This document shows positions 37,600-50,200 of a stretch of 64,000 bases of DNA, piece by piece. Position 1 is the stretch's first letter. Each line of letters opens with the position of its first letter. This stretch comes from Zeugodacus cucurbitae. Taxonomy: Eukaryota; Arthropoda; Insecta; Diptera; Tephritidae. Under the pieces are notes generated by a model, which made no database searches, had not been told where the DNA came from, and saw only the letters and a program-made list of their open reading frames with translations. Both the position numbers and the translations under genes were made by a program. The stretch spans positions 78,028,719-78,092,718 of the forward strand of contig NC_071668.1 of assembly GCF_028554725.1 (NCBI RefSeq), written 5' to 3'.

Positions 37600-40500
37600 T
37601 TAAACAACAACACTTCTTATACAATAGATAAACAAATCAAACGGTAGTCAAAGTTCAATAAATCATGCTTAAGAACTTAATATTTTTTTAGTTTATGAAA
37701 CGCGCTCATGTAAGCTAATGAAGCGTTAATTAGCGTACGCTGCTTTAATTATTTCTTTTATATATTTGTCTATCGAAAATATGATATTTACGCATTTATC
37801 AAGCTTTAAGGAGCACCTAATACTTTATAATTAAATTTCAAGCAACAAACGTGAACACCTTTCCACCTACATATGTCTTGTACATATGTCTTCAGAGTAA
37901 GATAATATATTGCTGCAAATGCTGTGTGGTCAAAAATTCGAATGGACACGCTGCAACTGTGTACAGGTAAATCCGCATCATGCCACATGCCACACATGGC
38001 TGCTGACCGCCTTGCGCTGACTGCCGCTTGTTTATGTGACATTGTCCCATCCTCGTAGCAAACCCATAAATAAGAAAGTAATAGCCCAATGTGCATAGTC
38101 TATTATTTCTACATTTTATTCTTGCTCTTCCACAGCGGCTGCCCACTAACAATAATCCTTGGTTACCATGCTTTGTTCGCCTTCACATTTCAATAGCTTG
38201 CTAACGCGTGAAATATGCACAGACAGTCATACATACATACATGTACTGCAATAAACTCAAAAATAAATACGTCTTTGGTATTGAATACCCAGTGGTCCGA
38301 GGAATAATGGCTGTCATAACTTTATTGTTTGTCATTTCTCGAGCAAAAACGTTGCTGGTGCCACATGAAATGTTGCAAGACTCTTTATCCACATACATAT
38401 ATACAGTAATAAAATATTTGATTATTTTACGATCCGTTTTAAAATATATCACTTCTAAATCTCTCAATCCCTCAATAGTTTTATTACACGCAGTAGCTTT
38501 GAACCAATACTAACTTATTGAAACTCACTGCAACCTCTTCAACTCTAATCGAGAATCAAAGGTTGCCATTTAACTTCCTACTTTCCTACTGTTTGAGGCA
38601 GCACGATTGGCTCGTAATGCAATACCGGTTTATATTGGACTTAAATATACATATGTAGATATGTGTGTTAGTCTATGGACATTATACTCGCCTTCAGTAA
38701 AAGAGCATAAATTTCAGCTACTTCTCGAGTAAGCTCACATCCACTACTATAACAGCCGAGCACCCGCATTTCGGGCCACTGCACTGTAGTATTGTACAAC
38801 TTTCAACTAGTAATTCCCCTCGGCGCGCGACTGCTTCAGTTGCAACGCTGCTTCCTGCTACTCAATGCTGCTGCTGCTGCTGCTGCTGCTGCTGACAGTG
38901 CGAAATGCCGAGAATTCCCTACAGGAAATGGTTAATATTTAATTCAAATGCCAAACTGCTATAAATGTACGCCGTATGTATATTTCTCCGCCTGTGAAGC
39001 GAAAGATAAAGTGGCTGTTGCTGCCTCCAAAGGCGCAACTAACTAAAGTGGCCGAAAACAAAGATTGCATAAGAAATGTGGCCAAGTTGCATCTGCAAAG
39101 GAAGACTAGCAGATTGTATGCAAGAGTATGTGCTATGTGGGCATGCATATTTAAGTGCTCGGGGTAATTGTACCAACGGCGTAGAAGGAACAGCACATTT
39201 CACCTTTACAGCTGCGCGCACAGCTGGTTCTATTGCCTTCGCTCGCACTTTGGTTGGCAAACATTCGAGATGCGGCAGCCGGTGCCGGTAGTGGCTAAGT
39301 TAGCTAAAATTCTTATTTTTTCACTATTTCCTAATTTTATTCTCTTTTTTATTGTACTTCTTGGTATTCTCACTTTGATGCGAATACGTGCAATTTATTT
39401 CCTTTTAATGTAAAGTGAAAGATATGAAGCTATAAATGAAACCCTTTTATGATTTACAACAAAAAATAATTAACTAAAAATTATATTTTTTAATAATTAA
39501 ATAATTTTTTTTTCAACAAAAAGAGTTTTATTCCTGTATACCCAAAACAGTTCCAGATTGCTGTAAAACTATACTCTATGATTATACTCTGATCATACTC
39601 TCTAAAAATAAAAAAAATCTCTCTTTGTGTTTCAAAGAGTCAATGACTTATTACAATGGCAAAAAAATCAGAAATGTCGAAAAAATAATCACAGCTAAAA
39701 ACGAGCAAAACAAAATAAAGAAAATAAAAAAATGTTAGGTTGCTGTCAGCCTCTAAAACAGCCAGCTAACCAAGCAATCGGGCAGCTGAATTATCCACCA
39801 GCCGACCAAGCGTATGACAGGCAACCGCATAAGGTCAGAAGCGGCCCAAACAAACTCGTGATTTTTCTTGTTGTTGCTTTTTACAGTTGACAGATTTTTT
39901 CCACCCATACACAATGTTTATTTATACCGATTTTTTTTATTTTTATTTGTTGTTGTTGTTGTTTTGGAGTCTACACTTTTGATGTTCATTGTTGCAGCAG
40001 CATGTTGCAGCTCCATTCGAGTGCGAGACACCTGTGTGATTTTTTTCTGCATTTATTATTGTTTGGAGTTTTGTTTATATTGTTGTTGTTATTGTTGCAT
40101 GCAACATAGGCATGTATATGTAAATCCACACCTGTTTTTGTGGTTGTGCATAATCCAGTGCTTACAAAGCTTTTGGCATTGCATGTTGCCGGCTGCCGCA
40201 TGTTGATTCGTGATAACGGAAATGCGCCTTTGTGTTAAGGGCCTTAATTAAAGTTGTACACAGTTGTGTGAGCAATGAAATAATGAAAGCATATCAAAAA
40301 CACACAACGTTCAATTTAGAATGGATGAAGAGTTGAAATTTATAAATTGTATATATGTATGTATGTATGTTAGTGTAAAAGCAGGAAGTGCGCTACATTT
40401 GCAATTTGCATTGAAACGTCGCCGAGGCAAGTTGTAGAGACAGGCTTTTGATTTTGTGGTTTTACTGATTTATTTTTACATTATTTATATAATGTGGGGA

Positions 40501-42560
40501 ACTAAATCAATTTTCAATTATAGACATTTGAATAACATAATGAACTTTAATTAAGGTATACAGTTGTTTCTGTATTTTCATTTTAATATTCATATTTTGC
40601 AACAACAAAAAATTCACATCGTGCAGCCTCTTTCTTTCACTTTCTAACTGACTTTCTTTAAACTGTGAACCTCAAAAAAATATCAAAATTATTATATGTA
40701 TATAACAAAATTATTTGTGTGTGTGTGTATGTGCTTCACAAACCCAGAAAAAAGTCGTAAATGTCATAAAATTTCATCGAATTAAAAGTACAAAAAAAAG
40801 GAAGAACGCAAAAAAAATCAAAATGCGATTGCAATTTTCGCAGCTGACATTGAGGGAAAACTATCTCATATGACAATAAAATATACATACAAACATACAC
40901 AAGTACAAATCTATATATTCCATAGATGTCAATGCGAGTATGAAAGAAAGGTGCAGTAATCAAAGACACCAGCAAAGTAAACGCTGATTCAAAAAGGCTC
41001 CTTTCACTGCCACACACACATACTCGAATGAAAGTTGGAAAAACGTCGGCTTGCGTAGGGTGTGGTGCGTCGAGTGAAGGAAATCGCACGTCACTATTGT
41101 TGCACACTTCATAAACATGTCAAAAATTAATAGAGTGTACCAGCAGCGCCTCTGACTTCTTAAATGCTTTTGTATGCTCAACTGCGTTTTTACTTATATA
41201 TTTGTATAAACCTTGGCTTGGGTTATACCTTTCCACAACTAGGCACTTCGTTGTCAATATTTGATTGACTGGACATTTTGCTACGTCACATATTTATTTA
41301 TGAACGCGTGTAGATATGTAGGTATATAAGTTGAACATGCATTTACTTTGGAAAAGGAGGCAGTTTTTGAACTTACTTTTATTGCAAATACTTTTTATTA
41401 AGTGGAGATTGTAGGGCAATTGATAAAGTGAAAAAATAATAATTTTCTCAACATTTGTGGTGACGATGCGTTTGAAAAGTGCAAATTTCCATTTTACTAT
41501 TTCCAGTTTTACAGAAATGACTTGCTTACTACTTCTTTTACATGCCAATATATCATGTCTTCCATGATTTTTATATACATACATATATTGTACTTATTTT
41601 TTATGCGAAAGTCCATTTAGAATTTAGTTCAACATTTTCATTCCGCAGCTAGCAATTATTGCAGAAACTTTCTACTCATCCATTTACGTGCTTAATGGCA
41701 CTACTTGTAGCTTAATTTCGCTTAATGAGCAAAAGTCACAGAAGACATAATAGGTCAAATGTCAGTATCAGTACTGAGAAAATCTAAAGCTCTAATTCAC
41801 TTTATTTATTTTTTTTTTAAGAGAAATACACGATTTCCAACTCTCAATAGTGCTAATGGTAGGATTTGGACAGTATGAACACATTTCACCTTGACTGAAA
41901 ACAATTTAAATGACATTTAAATCTCTTCTGAATTGGTCGATTCATCTGATTTTTTCCCTTCCTCTCTGATTCTTCAATTAAATTTTTAGAATGTTCCAAA
42001 TTTTTATTAGGAACATAATGGTGTCCATTGACACCATAAACAGCACAACGAACTGAAATATTTTACACGGAAATGTCAAAATTGACAGATATAAAGTGGT
42101 GAAATGACAGATTGGCAGAGAGCAAAAAAGTTGACAGTTGACGTGTGCTAAAATAAAAAAGTAAATGCAAAGTGACAGTGACTTTTTCAGGCAAAGTTTA
42201 CGCAAAACGAAATAGAAAATAGGGAACTAGGTGAAAAATCTGTTTTTTTTTTTGTTATATTATAGTAGCAACAAATAAAATTCTTAACGGGCAACAACTT
42301 CATCGGAATACAAAAATACGCATAAAGCCTGTAAGGCATAAAAATTTGCTTATCTCTCAAAAATGAAAAGCTTTTTCAGTGCAAAAAAGGCAACACATAC
42401 GAAAACTAATCGTTTGCGGTTTCGGTTCTGTTTATACACGCAGAGTTGGAGCTCACGCTTGCCACACAATGCCTGGCTGCCCATTTATTTTTATCTAATA
42501 AACGCGAAAATTACCTTCACTGCATTCACACACGAAAATGCCTCAAATATTTGACTTGCG
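37600..42560. other. intron 1, non-coding with repeats
   Basis: The stretch contains nine CTG units (38868-38894), a GTT run near 39945-39962, and a GT microsatellite near 40716-40730. The open frames at 37806-38152, 38939-39413 and 40736-41181 overlap on both strands and lack recognised domains. Base composition is less A/T-biased at 38700-39300, which may mark regulatory DNA. Confidence 0.5.
38868..38894. repeat. (CTG)9 trinucleotide repeat
   Basis: Nine perfect CTG units lie in a row inside intron 1. Such repeats are common in fly non-coding DNA and are likely to vary in length between individuals. No coding frame uses them. Confidence 0.95.
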
Positions 42561-42563
42561 TGC

Positions 42564-43076
42564 TTGGGAAAACGCCGTGTGCGTGCCGTCGAGGTTCAAG
42601 GTTGCCATTTGCATATTTCGCACAAATTTCATACACCCCTGCACAACAGCAAACATATAGTTAGGCGGTTATATTATTTTATGGTAGAAAAACCGCAAAT
42701 AAATAAACTTTTTACACGTCAACCTGCCGAAACTAATTGTGTCTGTGTGTGGGAAGAGCAAACTTTTTTGTTTTGGTTTCAGGTCAATAACCGTGACGAC
42801 AAACCCTTTCTCGCTCTCGATTATCTCTGCACCTCTTTTGGCGGCTGGCGGTTGCTGCGTGAAGGTCATCGCACACCGGGCTTTCGCTCATTCATGCTGC
42901 TCATACCTCACAGACGTGACAAGGAGACGACTAGGTTCGCTGATCTATTGCGCAGCCACGTCTGTTTGTTTAAAAATATAAATAATTATAGTATGTACAG
43001 TGCATACTTACTCATGCGATGTGTGCGAGCACTTCCGCTGATTCATTTGCGGTATTTGGTATATATTTTTTTGTAA
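42564..43076 (+). other. longest non-transposon open frame, 170 codons, function unknown
   Basis: The frame is open for 170 codons from a TTG at 42564; the first ATG is at 42681, giving 131 residues to the stop at 43076. It has no domain I recognise, no clear splice signals and a mixed composition with W, F and C residues. A second frame of 80 codons overlaps it. It is in sense orientation inside CenG1A intron 1. A frame this long is unusual for this base composition, but the local DNA is richer in G and C, so chance is still the leading explanation. Confidence 0.15.
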
Positions 43077-43079
43077 TCA

Positions 43080-44235
43080 ATTGCAAATATTCTTCCGCAT
43101 CTAGCGGCGAATGACCTTAGAAATGCGCAGCTGAAAGCTTCTTCACTCTAGTCTAAAATTAAATGCTTTATAATATGTATAATTTGTACATCTGTACATA
43201 GGTATATTTCGAGTCTATTAAATACATAATATTGCTTACAAAGTACAAATACATATTTTTTACTGAGTACAAAATTCTGACTTCTCTAACGAAACGAACT
43301 GTCAAACTTCTATAGTAATTGTAAATAAAGCTTTTCTCTTCTGTTCCTCATGACGTCACGAATTAAGCTATTTGCTGTTAAAGGCACTTAAACAATAAAG
43401 AAAGTAAATATAATATATATCTTTACGATTCTCTAAACTAAAGTATAAGTACGTGCCCATATTTGCTCGCTTTTGTATAGTAAAAAATATATTATTTTTA
43501 TTTTACAAATATTTACACGTTCGTTTTATGGAATTTTATTGATAAGCGACGCCGTGCTCGATTTAGCACTTTATAGCTCTTTAGTTTCACTTATAAACGC
43601 TAAGCACTGCACTTGACTGCATACAACTGTATGATGTATGTATGTATATTTGTCTCTAAGCGTGTCAATTGGCATAAGCTGTCATATTGGCCTGTTTTTC
43701 ACAATCGCTTATGTTTATTTTGTTGTAGATAACTTTTGTTTTTGCTTGAGGTAATTTTATTATCTTTTTGGTTTAGTTTTTTATGCTTTGTAATACATTT
43801 CCATTTCTTCCACTGTCGGCAGAGTTGCGCAAATTCTTTACTTCATACCTACTCACATATATACATACTTTAACATAGTATATAGTATTTAGTAAATTTA
43901 TATACAAGTGTAATTGTGTTAAGCTTTTATCGCTGTTCTGTAAAGTAAATATGCCTAAAGAGTTAACAAGTGTAAAAATATATGATTGTAAAAGGTTTCC
44001 TCGTCATCTCTGAAGTTTATGTTATGTGAGTTAACTTAATGGATAACATGAAAAAACATGTTGAAGATTAGAATAAAGTGTGCTAGTAATTATAGAAATA
44101 GCAATCAATTTCATAGAAAATAATTTTTTAATTAAATCTCGTGATTTCAAAATATTCTTAATAGACGATTGATTTTTTCCCACTATATCTTCATAAAATC
44201 GCATTTTATTCTTAAATAATATTCATAACTATTCA
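43080..44235. other. intron 1, non-coding
   Basis: A palindromic cAMP-response-type TGACGTCA lies at 43351-43358. The remainder is A/T-rich with stops in all frames up to the second ratchet site. Confidence 0.5.
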
Positions 44236-44239
44236 AAAA

Positions 44240-44274
44240 CTAATCAAATTCTTTCTATTCTTTTCCAGGTATGT
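44240..44274 (+). other. CenG1A: recursive splice (ratchet) site 2
   Basis: CTAAT (44240-44244, branch A at 44243) precedes CTTTCTATTCTTTTCCAG ending at 44268. The next six bases are GTATGT, a 5' splice site. As in site 1, the branch A is 25 nt before the last base of the 3' splice site, and the words AAAACTAAT are shared. The site lies 12,532 bp after site 1 and 12,092 bp before exon 2. The repeated architecture and even spacing support real stepwise removal of intron 1 rather than chance. Confidence 0.75.
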
Positions 44275-47200
44275 GTCACATCTTTAAATATTTTTTATCA
44301 TATATGGGAAACAACCCCTTTTTGAAGTATTATATATAAAAAGGTTTGTAAGTATTCAAGTGTAAGATGTGGTCAAGAAAATTAGCCAATGAGAGAGTCC
44401 TAAGCAGAAAATGCAAGGAAGTCGAACTTTAAGGATTGCAAGTAATGCAAAGAAAGTATTGCCGAAAGGGTGTGGCTTCTACAAGGGAAGCTGCCTGACT
44501 ACAGCCGTTATTAATCTCAAAGGCATAGTTTTACTATATGATATACACCCCTGTGTATATAAAATACATATGATGCGAGTTACGTCATATGAATTTCAGT
44601 TTTACGCATTATGTACTACTATGCAACCTATGCAAACACACTGAAAAAAATCAGTTCCTTTCAAATGTTTTTTTTTTTTTTTTGGATTGCTACCTTGATT
44701 GTTAAAAAAGATAAGTTCAAGCAATGAAATCAAAAGCCAACCCTCTTGTGCTGGGTAAACAAATGTGAGAATTCTCATTGAAAGATCACGCGGTTGCACT
44801 AACCACCCCTCAACAGTTTATGCGTTGCAACAGCACTCTTGGAACACATATATACATATATATATTGAACTTCTATATTCTGCTATTTACACTTTGATCA
44901 AATAAGGGTGTATATTGTAGATGTTTGCTTAAAGGTTTCTTAGTCTGCTTATCATAGGTAATGTTATTTTCATGTTTTCAGATCAATGTCTTGGTAGTTA
45001 TAATTGCCTTTGCTTTTTTAAGAAGTATACATATATATATAAAATATATGATATATATAAGAAATACTCCTTTTGGGGGTTGTCTGTCTAGTCTGTATTT
45101 TCACTCTCTCTTTGCTTATTTCAGTTTTGATTTTATTTCAATTCAATTTTTCGTATTTGCATCTTTCGTTCAGCATACCTTGGCTGCTATCCCACTTCCT
45201 TGTGAATTATATAAAATTTATGCAAATTGCGCCTTCGTTCGTTGCTACTACAGTGTGTGGCCCCGTGTGTGTATATATTAAATTAAATATGTATGCATTT
45301 AATTTAAATGAAAAAGGCATCGTTGAAGCCTGTGATTTTTAACTCATTTTCCTTCCTAGTTTCGTGCCTTCATGTAGCTTTGTTCGACTTAATTAATGGG
45401 TTAGCGATGCGATAGTGTATTTACTGTCGGGAGAGCTGACAAAGTCGTTAATGACGGGATGGTATTGTTTATGTAAATATAAGCAATATTTGAAGTTTAT
45501 TTGATTTATTTTATTATTCGCATTTAAATAAGTTATTTTTAGGAGTTGGTTGTTTGCTTTTTTAGGGGCTATATGAGAATATTAATAATTTATGAAATGT
45601 AAATGTGCTCGTGTGAGTATTATTATCATCAGGCAGTGATAAGTGAGAGTAAATAAAGCGTTAGCACAAAGGGTGTTTTTTTTTTGTTTTTGGAAGAAAT
45701 CATTTATTTATCCCATAATTTTGCATATTTTATTGCTTTATTATATATTTAAATGCTTATGGTGGCAATGAAATCTTCTCTGTTATTCACCTCTTTATTT
45801 TATTTAGTGAACTTAATTTTTTTAGAAATGTTGTTTTTAATTATTTTTAGGTTTTGCCGCCATAATAAACCTATTATTACAACTATTTGCTTTCATTTAT
45901 GGCGAAAGTCAATTAAAAAGTCGTGCTCACCCTCACATTTCTACCCGAACCACAACATTTCCGCAAAGTATGTCATGTTTGCTCGAAATTCAATAATAAA
46001 TCAGGCGTGTCAATTGCGTATAGCAATGCAATAACGTTAGAACTCATACAAATAAAATTACAACAACAACAATAGGCTATCTAATTTCCGCCCGCTAACA
46101 TATTTTATTGCCACCTTTGATATCGCGGCAGCAGCAGCGCCGAGCAGAAACACTTGCCCGAATGTTGTAATTGAGTTTAGAGGGGTTGCAATATTTACGT
46201 TGTAAGTCAATGAGCTATGTCGAAATATTATCGATTAAAAGGCAATTGGTTTGTTTACACTGCACGTAATCAATAACTTGCATTCCAATCGGAAATCAAT
46301 TTAATGCAACAAAAAGTCATTAACTCACAGGCAATAAATTAATAAATTATTGTTGATAAAGGCAAGTGCATGCGCTTTTTATTAGCGCAGATGTTGTTGG
46401 CATGTTGATAAAAATATTGCGTTGGAGGCCTTAATGAGCAACCCTTATTGACAAATATATATTTTTTACTACAAACAGAAAGTGGACGAGGAATATTCTT
46501 AATATTATGCTTTAATTTGAGCTTTCTACTTTCAAAATAATTAATTTAACAACAATTCTCTTTAGTTATTAAACAAACAATAATTTTAATTTTTCTCTTT
46601 CGAAAAGTTGCCACCTTTTAAGAAATACGCTGTCTGCTGCTTTTAATTCATTTGCGCCACTAACCTCATTTCCTCTAATTTATATAGCAGTACAATTCTT
46701 TATGATGTGTAAATGTATTTATGTTTGCACATTTGTACGTGTCTACATACATATACACATTTATATTTTAAAGTCCCTCATTTGTCACATTCCCATAAGC
46801 CAACATCGTCATTGGCGAATACTCTACTCATCGCCCCATAATTCCCATAAAACACCCAATTCACATGAGGCCAACACATGTGCCCCGCATTGCATACATA
46901 ATTTTTTGCTTTTGACTCATGACTTTGGGGCCCTCCGAGTGCGATATGTAGCTGTTTAATTATCGGTGCACTTGTCATGCTGCTGTTTCGCTGCCTTTTC
47001 CATTCATGGACTCATTCATTTGCTTGCACTCACTGTTGTTTAATGTGAAGGTCTCCTTTAATCAACTGAAATGTTTATCTCAACAGCATAACATACACTA
47101 CTTTGCTCATTAATCCATATGCGGTTTAAAAAGTCCTATTCATTTTCTTGGCAATATTATTTGTTGTTTACTCAGTCCATTCTTTTTGCTTTGATCCATA

Positions 47201-50200
47201 AATGTATGCTGATTTATTGAATATCTTTGTTATTGTACAAAAAAATATTTCCTCTCTAGAAGTTTTTGCATTAACCAGTCTATTAATACATCCACTGTGA
47301 AATTAATCTTCGTCTTGGCTTCACTTTAGCCAAGTGCAAAACACATGTGACCTCGATGTTTTTTCACCATTTATATATTTTAAAATTCCTAGGGACTTGT
47401 TTAAAGGTTTATTTTATTATTTTTGAAATTTTGTATTTTTTTTTCGATGTTCTCTTAACCCTTAAGTAAATCGAAATTCAATTACTATAAATATTTTAGT
47501 TAGACTCTTAGCAGCTCTCAGTGGAAACATTTTTGGTATCCCTTTGCAGAATAACACAATAACTAATTATTATAATTGTGGGAGTGGACTTAAAACTGTC
47601 CTTGTCTAATCTCGACCCCTAACAACCGAATCTAATTATCACTTAATTGCGCTTTTAATTATTGATTAATTGAAAGCCCGCAGATATTACAATTAAAATG
47701 CCTGCATAACAATTTTCCGCAATATTCGTCCGTCCACAATCCATTCGCTAATGAAGTCATCAATTAATCATTAAAGTATGCAATCACCGAACAGTAATTA
47801 TGCTCTGATAAATTAGATAATTGCAGTGCCACAAGCGTAATTAGCAGCAATGAATTGGGAAAAGAAATGTTGAGGCAGTTTTTTAGAATATTTTCCACAT
47901 TCACCTTTTCATTTGTAATGCATTTTTTGGGTATACTCAAATAGTATATTCCGGTTAGTAGTTTCATTTCAATTCCTTGAAATCCCTCTGATTATAGTAC
48001 AAGTAATTCCTTTGCATTTAGGCATTTGCTTGGCTTTTGTGCAATTTTCTAAATATTTTCTTCTTTGCCTACAAATATTACCTTTTTTAATGCACAAATC
48101 CTATTTACGCAATGCGATTATTTGTTGTCCTCCTTAAATCCAATATATCTCAGGAGAAGTTGTTATTTCTTTTACGCCTATTCTCTTTGTCATTTTACTA
48201 TTATTCTTTTCAGCAAAAAACTACTAAACAAAAGCGGATAATCCACATTTGCCAGCAGCTGCTCGCATTCTCCGTTCCGCTCTTTGTTTTTGTCTATTTT
48301 CGGTAGTCGATTTCTTCCTGTTCTGTAGGTGCTTCCTTGCAACTGGTCGTTTGGGTTTTCCGCCAACGCACAATTTGGCCGCTGCTGGTTGTCTAGCTGC
48401 AATACCAATGGCAAAACAACAATGGTGTGCTTATCAGATTCTTTTTTGCCGCGGTCAAACTACCTGGGCAGGAAGAAAATATTATTGTGTCACTTCTACT
48501 GTTAGTTGTGCGATGGATAAGAGTAGGAAGGAACTCTCTTAGTTCTTTGAAATCTGGTTATAAAACAGAAAAATGGTATATTTAACAGTGTTTAAATTGT
48601 ATTTTTAAATATAATATTTTTCATGGTAAGCTATCAAAAAATGCCACAGTGTATATATCGGTGTAAAAAGATATTTTACTCCACTTCCATAAACACCTCT
48701 CCAGTGCATGTGCCATATGTTCTAATTTTGTTCTAATATTGTGAATAAAAAACAATTAACCGCACGCGAATAGCCGATAGCAATTGTTCAATGCTTGTAT
48801 CCATACTTTTCTATATAAACTATATCCATACTTATGTTTGAGCGTATGTTGGTACTCAGTTAGGAAGGGCCAAACAGTGTTTCTAATAAATTTCAAGCGT
48901 GTTGTTGTTGTTATTGTTAGCGTAAATAATTGCAATTTAATTAAGCTGAACAATTTAGTTACTCAAGCGGAAATTATGGTTACACAATCGAAAGGAAATG
49001 TGAAAAAAACTACTGGATATTACATTAAAAAAAAATAAAATTCTGATATGGTAATATGAATGGTTTTTTTCATATACTGATAACCTTGGTGGTATGATAA
49101 AAATTAAAATATAAAATAAGTTCTTTACATTTCTGTCGTGATAAAGTTTAAATTCACTCTAAAAGGTTCTGCATTACAATAAATAATAATTTTTATGAAT
49201 CACATAATAATTTATAATGAAGATTGTATTAACAATTATCGTTACAAGCACACATAAAAGTTTCTTTAGACTTCCGAAATTCTAATGAGTCACATTGGAG
49301 CAGGGACAGTATCGAACACGCGCTCGTTAAAAGCAATCACTTATGTATACTGTTGTATGAGGAAAAAGCCTTAAATAGGCTCCTATGTCACTTATGAGCA
49401 AACACAGCAAAAATATATGAACAAAGATAAACGTAAAAGTCTAATACCTACACTGACCGATAGACCTAGGGAAAACAGCAAAAAAGTCGTAAAATAAAAT
49501 TAAACGGCATGAAACAAAAGAAGCCACACGTACGAGTGGGGAACATTAAGGACAACATTAGATGATAAGGAAAGGAGTAGACAAACATATGTACAACATG
49601 TATCAAGCTGTTCGAAGAGAGTGACAGCACATCACGTGCCACATACGACGGGAACGACTGTAACGAAGTGGAGTATTATTGTATTATCCAACCCAAAGGA
49701 TGTCTGGCACTTTGATAGGAAGTTATAAATATTTGTACGTTTGCACAAATACATACACATGTTTCCCCTGTTAAATATGTCAGGAAGTCGGAGAGGCGGC
49801 CCAAAGTGGAGGTATCGAAGAAACTGCACGGGCATATTAATATATATATATGTAAGCTAGTATATATCTACAAGAGCGCACTTTTGTTTTATATGACTTT
49901 ATAGGCGCCGGTCAGCATAGAAGTCCAGCTATAAAAAAAGACATGTCTAACCACTGAAAGGTGCAAAATTATCTGTGGTTTGTTCACTGAACTCTACCTG
50001 TATATACAGATCCACATATGTATGTTTGTGTAGCACGCGCTAGTAGGCATATTTTTTGGTCACACTGTCGTAAAAATTAAGTGGACATGGTCATTAAAAT
50101 TTTACGACGCTTAGAAGCCAAACATAATGTGGTTAGTTAGCAGATAAACGTATGAAGAAATGATACTGCAATGTCGCCTCAGCTTCTGGATTTTTGTCGA

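Noticed and set aside
42764..42777. TTTGGTTTCAG|GTCAAT as another ratchet site
   Set aside because: GTCAAT is not a usable 5' splice site.
48305..48330. TTCCTGTTCTGTAG|GTGCTT as a ratchet site
   Set aside because: The donor half lacks the +4/+5 consensus and no branch site is well placed.
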